A stretch of 39,200 bases of DNA, taken from positions 1 through 39,200 of the forward strand of contig CATLGX010000007.1 in assembly GCA_949948785.1 (NCBI GenBank). The letters run 5' to 3'. A program made the translations under genes and the position numbers. The notes under the pieces are model-generated. The model saw only the letters and a program-made list of their open reading frames with translations, was not told the origin of the DNA and did not search any database. Source of the stretch: an uncultured Christensenella sp. (GTDB lineage Bacteria > Bacillota > Clostridia > Christensenellales > Pumilibacteraceae). This document shows, in pieces, positions 36,724-39,200 of this stretch; positions within the stretch are counted from its first letter, which is position 1, and every line of letters starts with the position of its first letter.

Positions 36724-37296
36724 ATGAATAATAACACAAGCTGGACAATTGAACAGACAAAAAAACTGTTTTCTCTGTGCGACAAAGCAAAATGCGGCGG
36801 TTCGAGTCTGTCCGACGCTTTCGGGCTGATGGCGGCGGAAACGGGACGGTCGGTCAACTCGGTCCGCAATTATTACTACGGTCAAGCCAAGACTTTCGAG
36901 CTGGTTCCCGAAATCGCGCAGAAGCTCGGCATAAAAAACACCAAAGTCAAGCGCGACGCATTCGTGCCGTTTAAAAGCGGCGAGATACGCGAGCTTATAG
37001 AAAATGTGATTGTCGGCAAGGCGCGCGGTAAATCGGTGCGCGCGACAATATACGAAATGGCGGGCGGCGATGCGAAGACGGCGTTGCGGCTTCAAAACAA
37101 ATACCGTTCGGTGTTGCGCTCGCACCGCGACACGGTGGAGAGCGTAATGAATTCGCTCGCCGCACGCGGCGTGGAATACGTCAATCCGTACGATAAGAAC
37201 CGCGGCGACAATTTTGCGCGTTTGACGGAATATATCGCGGCGCTCGACGAGTCCAAAGTCGGCAGTTTTCTGTCGCTGATAGAAAAATTAAAGTAA
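36724..37296 (+). CDS. Hypothetical protein with Myb/SANT-like N-terminus
   Basis: MNNNTSWTIEQTKKLFSLCDKAKCGGSSLSDAFGLMAAETGRSVNSVRNYYYGQAK; SD cggaggg supports ATG at 36724. Confidence 0.75.
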   Translation: MNNNTSWTIEQTKKLFSLCDKAKCGGSSLSDAFGLMAAETGRSVNSVRNYYYGQAKTFELVPEIAQKLGIKNTKVKRDAFVPFKSGEIRELIENVIVGKARGKSVRATIYEMAGGDAKTALRLQNKYRSVLRSHRDTVESVMNSLAARGVEYVNPYDKNRGDNFARLTEYIAALDESKVGSFLSLIEKLK

Positions 37297-37395
37297 TTGC
37301 GGCGCACGCTCCGCAAATATCGCAAATCGCTTGATATTTTGTTCGCCGAGTAGTATAATACACGTACGAAAACAGCGAAATACGGGGTTGGCATC

Positions 37396-38010
37396 ATGGA
37401 ATCGGCAATAGACAAAAACGGAATGACGGAGGCGCAGTTCTTAAAAGAATATGACGTTTCGCGTTATTTTCGTCCGTCGGTAACGGTGGACGCCGTGCTG
37501 TTGCGCGTTTGCGGCGAGAAGGGCAGGATTCTGCTTGTAGAGCGCGGCGGACATCCGTTTATCGGCAAGTGGGCGTTTCCGGGCGGCTTTGTGGAAAAAG
37601 ACGAGTCTTGCGAGACCGCCGTCGTCCGCGAGCTTTGCGAGGAAACGGGCATAGTCGGCGTGCCGCTCCGTCAGGCGGCGGCTGTTTCCACGCCGTGCCG
37701 CGACCCGCGCTGGCGCAATATTACCGTCGTGTTTTATGCCGAACCCGAGTCGGACGTCAACGCCGTCGGCGGCGACGACGCGGCAAAAGCCGAGTGGTTC
37801 GACTTTTCGGTAAGCGCGGACGGTAAACGCGTTCGCTTATCGTTCGATTCGGAAAGCGCGAGCTTTACCGAAACTCTCGATGCGGAGCGCGACGCGTTCG
37901 GCGACGTTGACATAAATAAGACTAAAATAACCGAGCGCGGCGGCATGGCGTTCGACCACGCGAAAATAGTTTACTATTTGTTCGACAAAATCAAGCGAGG
38001 CATAAGATGA
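37396..38010 (+). CDS. NUDIX hydrolase
   Basis: Nudix box GGFVEKDESCETAVVRELCEETGI. Confidence 0.93.
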   Translation: MESAIDKNGMTEAQFLKEYDVSRYFRPSVTVDAVLLRVCGEKGRILLVERGGHPFIGKWAFPGGFVEKDESCETAVVRELCEETGIVGVPLRQAAAVSTPCRDPRWRNITVVFYAEPESDVNAVGGDDAAKAEWFDFSVSADGKRVRLSFDSESASFTETLDAERDAFGDVDINKTKITERGGMAFDHAKIVYYLFDKIKRGIR

Positions 38011-38912
38011 AAATCGCACTTGTAGCCACAGGCGGCACAATAGGCAGCCGCAAGGATTCGGACGGCGTTATCAGACTTTCTTCCGCCGCTACCGAACAGA
38101 TAGCGTCCATAGTGGGCGCAAGCTCGGTGTTCGATTCGCTGTCGACGCACAGCGAGCGCATGGAATTTTCCGACCTCAATAAGTTCCGCAATATAACGCG
38201 CGAGGCGCTGGATACTCATCCCGACGGCGTGGTGGTAACGCACGGCACCGATACTCTCGCGTTTTCTTCGGCGTATCTTGCGTACGCGTTTTGCGATACG
38301 AAAGTGCCCATTGTCATGTGTTCCGCCGATTTGCCGCTCACCGAGCATGACAGCAACGGATTCGACATCTTGCAGTCGGCGAAAATGTTTTTGCAAAACC
38401 GTCGTCCCGGCGTTTTCGTAGTGTACAAAAACGCGGGGTTTGCGCCGCAGGTCCATCACGGCGCGCGGCTTTTGCCCGCGCACTTGCACGAGCATTTTTA
38501 CCATTCGCTCGGCGATTGGGGGTTTAACGACAGCGGGCTTATGCACGGCATGGATTTTGACCTCGGCGGACATAAAGCGCTTATGGTTTCGCCGTACATA
38601 GGTCTTGATTATTCGTCCATCAATCTCGACGGGTATTCCGCCGTAGTACAGTGCGCGTACCATTCGGGCACCGTCAATGCCGCGGACTTCAATGCGTTTG
38701 CGAGCCGTTATCCCGACGTCCCCATGTTCTTGACCGCGGGGCGGAAGAAATACGCGGGGCAGGACTTCGTTCAAAACGTAATACAGTGCCACGGCATAAC
38801 GCAGACCGCGCTGTACATAAAAATATTGATAGGCTTGCAGAATAACGTCAAAGATTTGCCGGGGTTCGTGCTTAAAAACGCTTGCGGCGAAATCGTAACC
38901 GAAAAGTACTGA
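38007..38912 (+). CDS. L-asparaginase family protein
   Basis: ALVATGGTIGSR and VVTHGTDTLAFSSAYLAYAF signatures; ATGA overlap. Confidence 0.93.
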   Translation: MKIALVATGGTIGSRKDSDGVIRLSSAATEQIASIVGASSVFDSLSTHSERMEFSDLNKFRNITREALDTHPDGVVVTHGTDTLAFSSAYLAYAFCDTKVPIVMCSADLPLTEHDSNGFDILQSAKMFLQNRRPGVFVVYKNAGFAPQVHHGARLLPAHLHEHFYHSLGDWGFNDSGLMHGMDFDLGGHKALMVSPYIGLDYSSINLDGYSAVVQCAYHSGTVNAADFNAFASRYPDVPMFLTAGRKKYAGQDFVQNVIQCHGITQTALYIKILIGLQNNVKDLPGFVLKNACGEIVTEKY

Positions 38913-38931
38913 GTAATTAAACGCATAAAGC

Positions 38932-38970
38932 AAAAGCGCTTGCGGCTGTTGAAACCGCAAGCGCTTTTTT
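38932..38970. terminator. Strong terminator (bidirectional)
   Basis: AAAAGCGCTTGCGG-ctgttgaaa-CCGCAAGCGCTTTTTT. Confidence 0.9.
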
Positions 38971-38985
38971 ATAGCGATGTTTCCG

Positions 38986-39200
38986 TTATACAATAGCGTT
39001 CGTCCAGGGGTTTGCGTTGCTGCCCGTTATCGGAAGTTCGCCTTTGAGCACGTCGGCGAGCGACGCATATTCTACGTTTTTGCCGTCAAATATGAATTGT
39101 TTGTTTTCGAGATACCAGTGGTCGTTATAGACCGTAACGCCGCCCAATCCCGTGGAGACGAGCATTTGCGTGCTTTCGTCCACCTTTGCATTGCGCAACG
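38986..39200 (-). CDS. Hypothetical protein, C-terminal part, truncated at window end
   Basis: Open minus-strand frame running off the edge: ...TGLGGVTVYNDHWYLENKQFIFDGKNVEYASLADVLKGELPITGSNANPWTNAIV. Confidence 0.6.
   Translation of the reverse strand, partial: LRNAKVDESTQMLVSTGLGGVTVYNDHWYLENKQFIFDGKNVEYASLADVLKGELPITGSNANPWTNAIV

Overview
The window is a gene-dense, mostly + strand bacterial chromosome segment. It looks Clostridia-like (inference from gene content; no 16S or tRNA was seen). From left to right it contains: a possible truncated LacI-type regulator; Na/Pi cotransporter and ribokinase; an XRE regulator with two zinc-ribbon membrane proteins; rpmG-secE-nusG-rplK-rplA-rplJ-rplL, with a hairpin after rplL and no rpoB; GNAT and DJ-1/PfpI; mini-RNase III, thyX, rlmB, tpiA and gpmI; a CXXC-tail membrane protein, a polyferredoxin-TlpA fusion and a large lipoprotein; a heterodimeric ABC exporter; a CNNM/CBS protein; a TtcA-like ATPase; a second XRE regulator with a divergent membrane protein; a repeat-rich gene-poor stretch; a feoA-feoA-feoB-Cys-rich iron operon; then DIP1984, fused L-serine dehydratase, HAD, hypothetical proteins, NUDIX and asparaginase. 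The best leads are: (i) rlmB has no ATG/GTG/TTG, and an ATC sits where Met should be, directly after the thyX stop in the same frame; (ii) several genes have their start codon about 6-8 nt after a -10 box, suggesting leaderless mRNAs; (iii) three related 16-bp operator-like sites lie in the feo operon; (iv) paired 19-bp palindromes accompany each XRE gene; (v) a membrane polyferredoxin fused to a TlpA thioredoxin lies beside a CXXC-tail protein and a lipoprotein with similar beta repeats; (vi) the rplA-rplJ leader carries a 50-bp direct repeat and competing hairpins. No CRISPR array, rRNA, intact tRNA or transposase was found.
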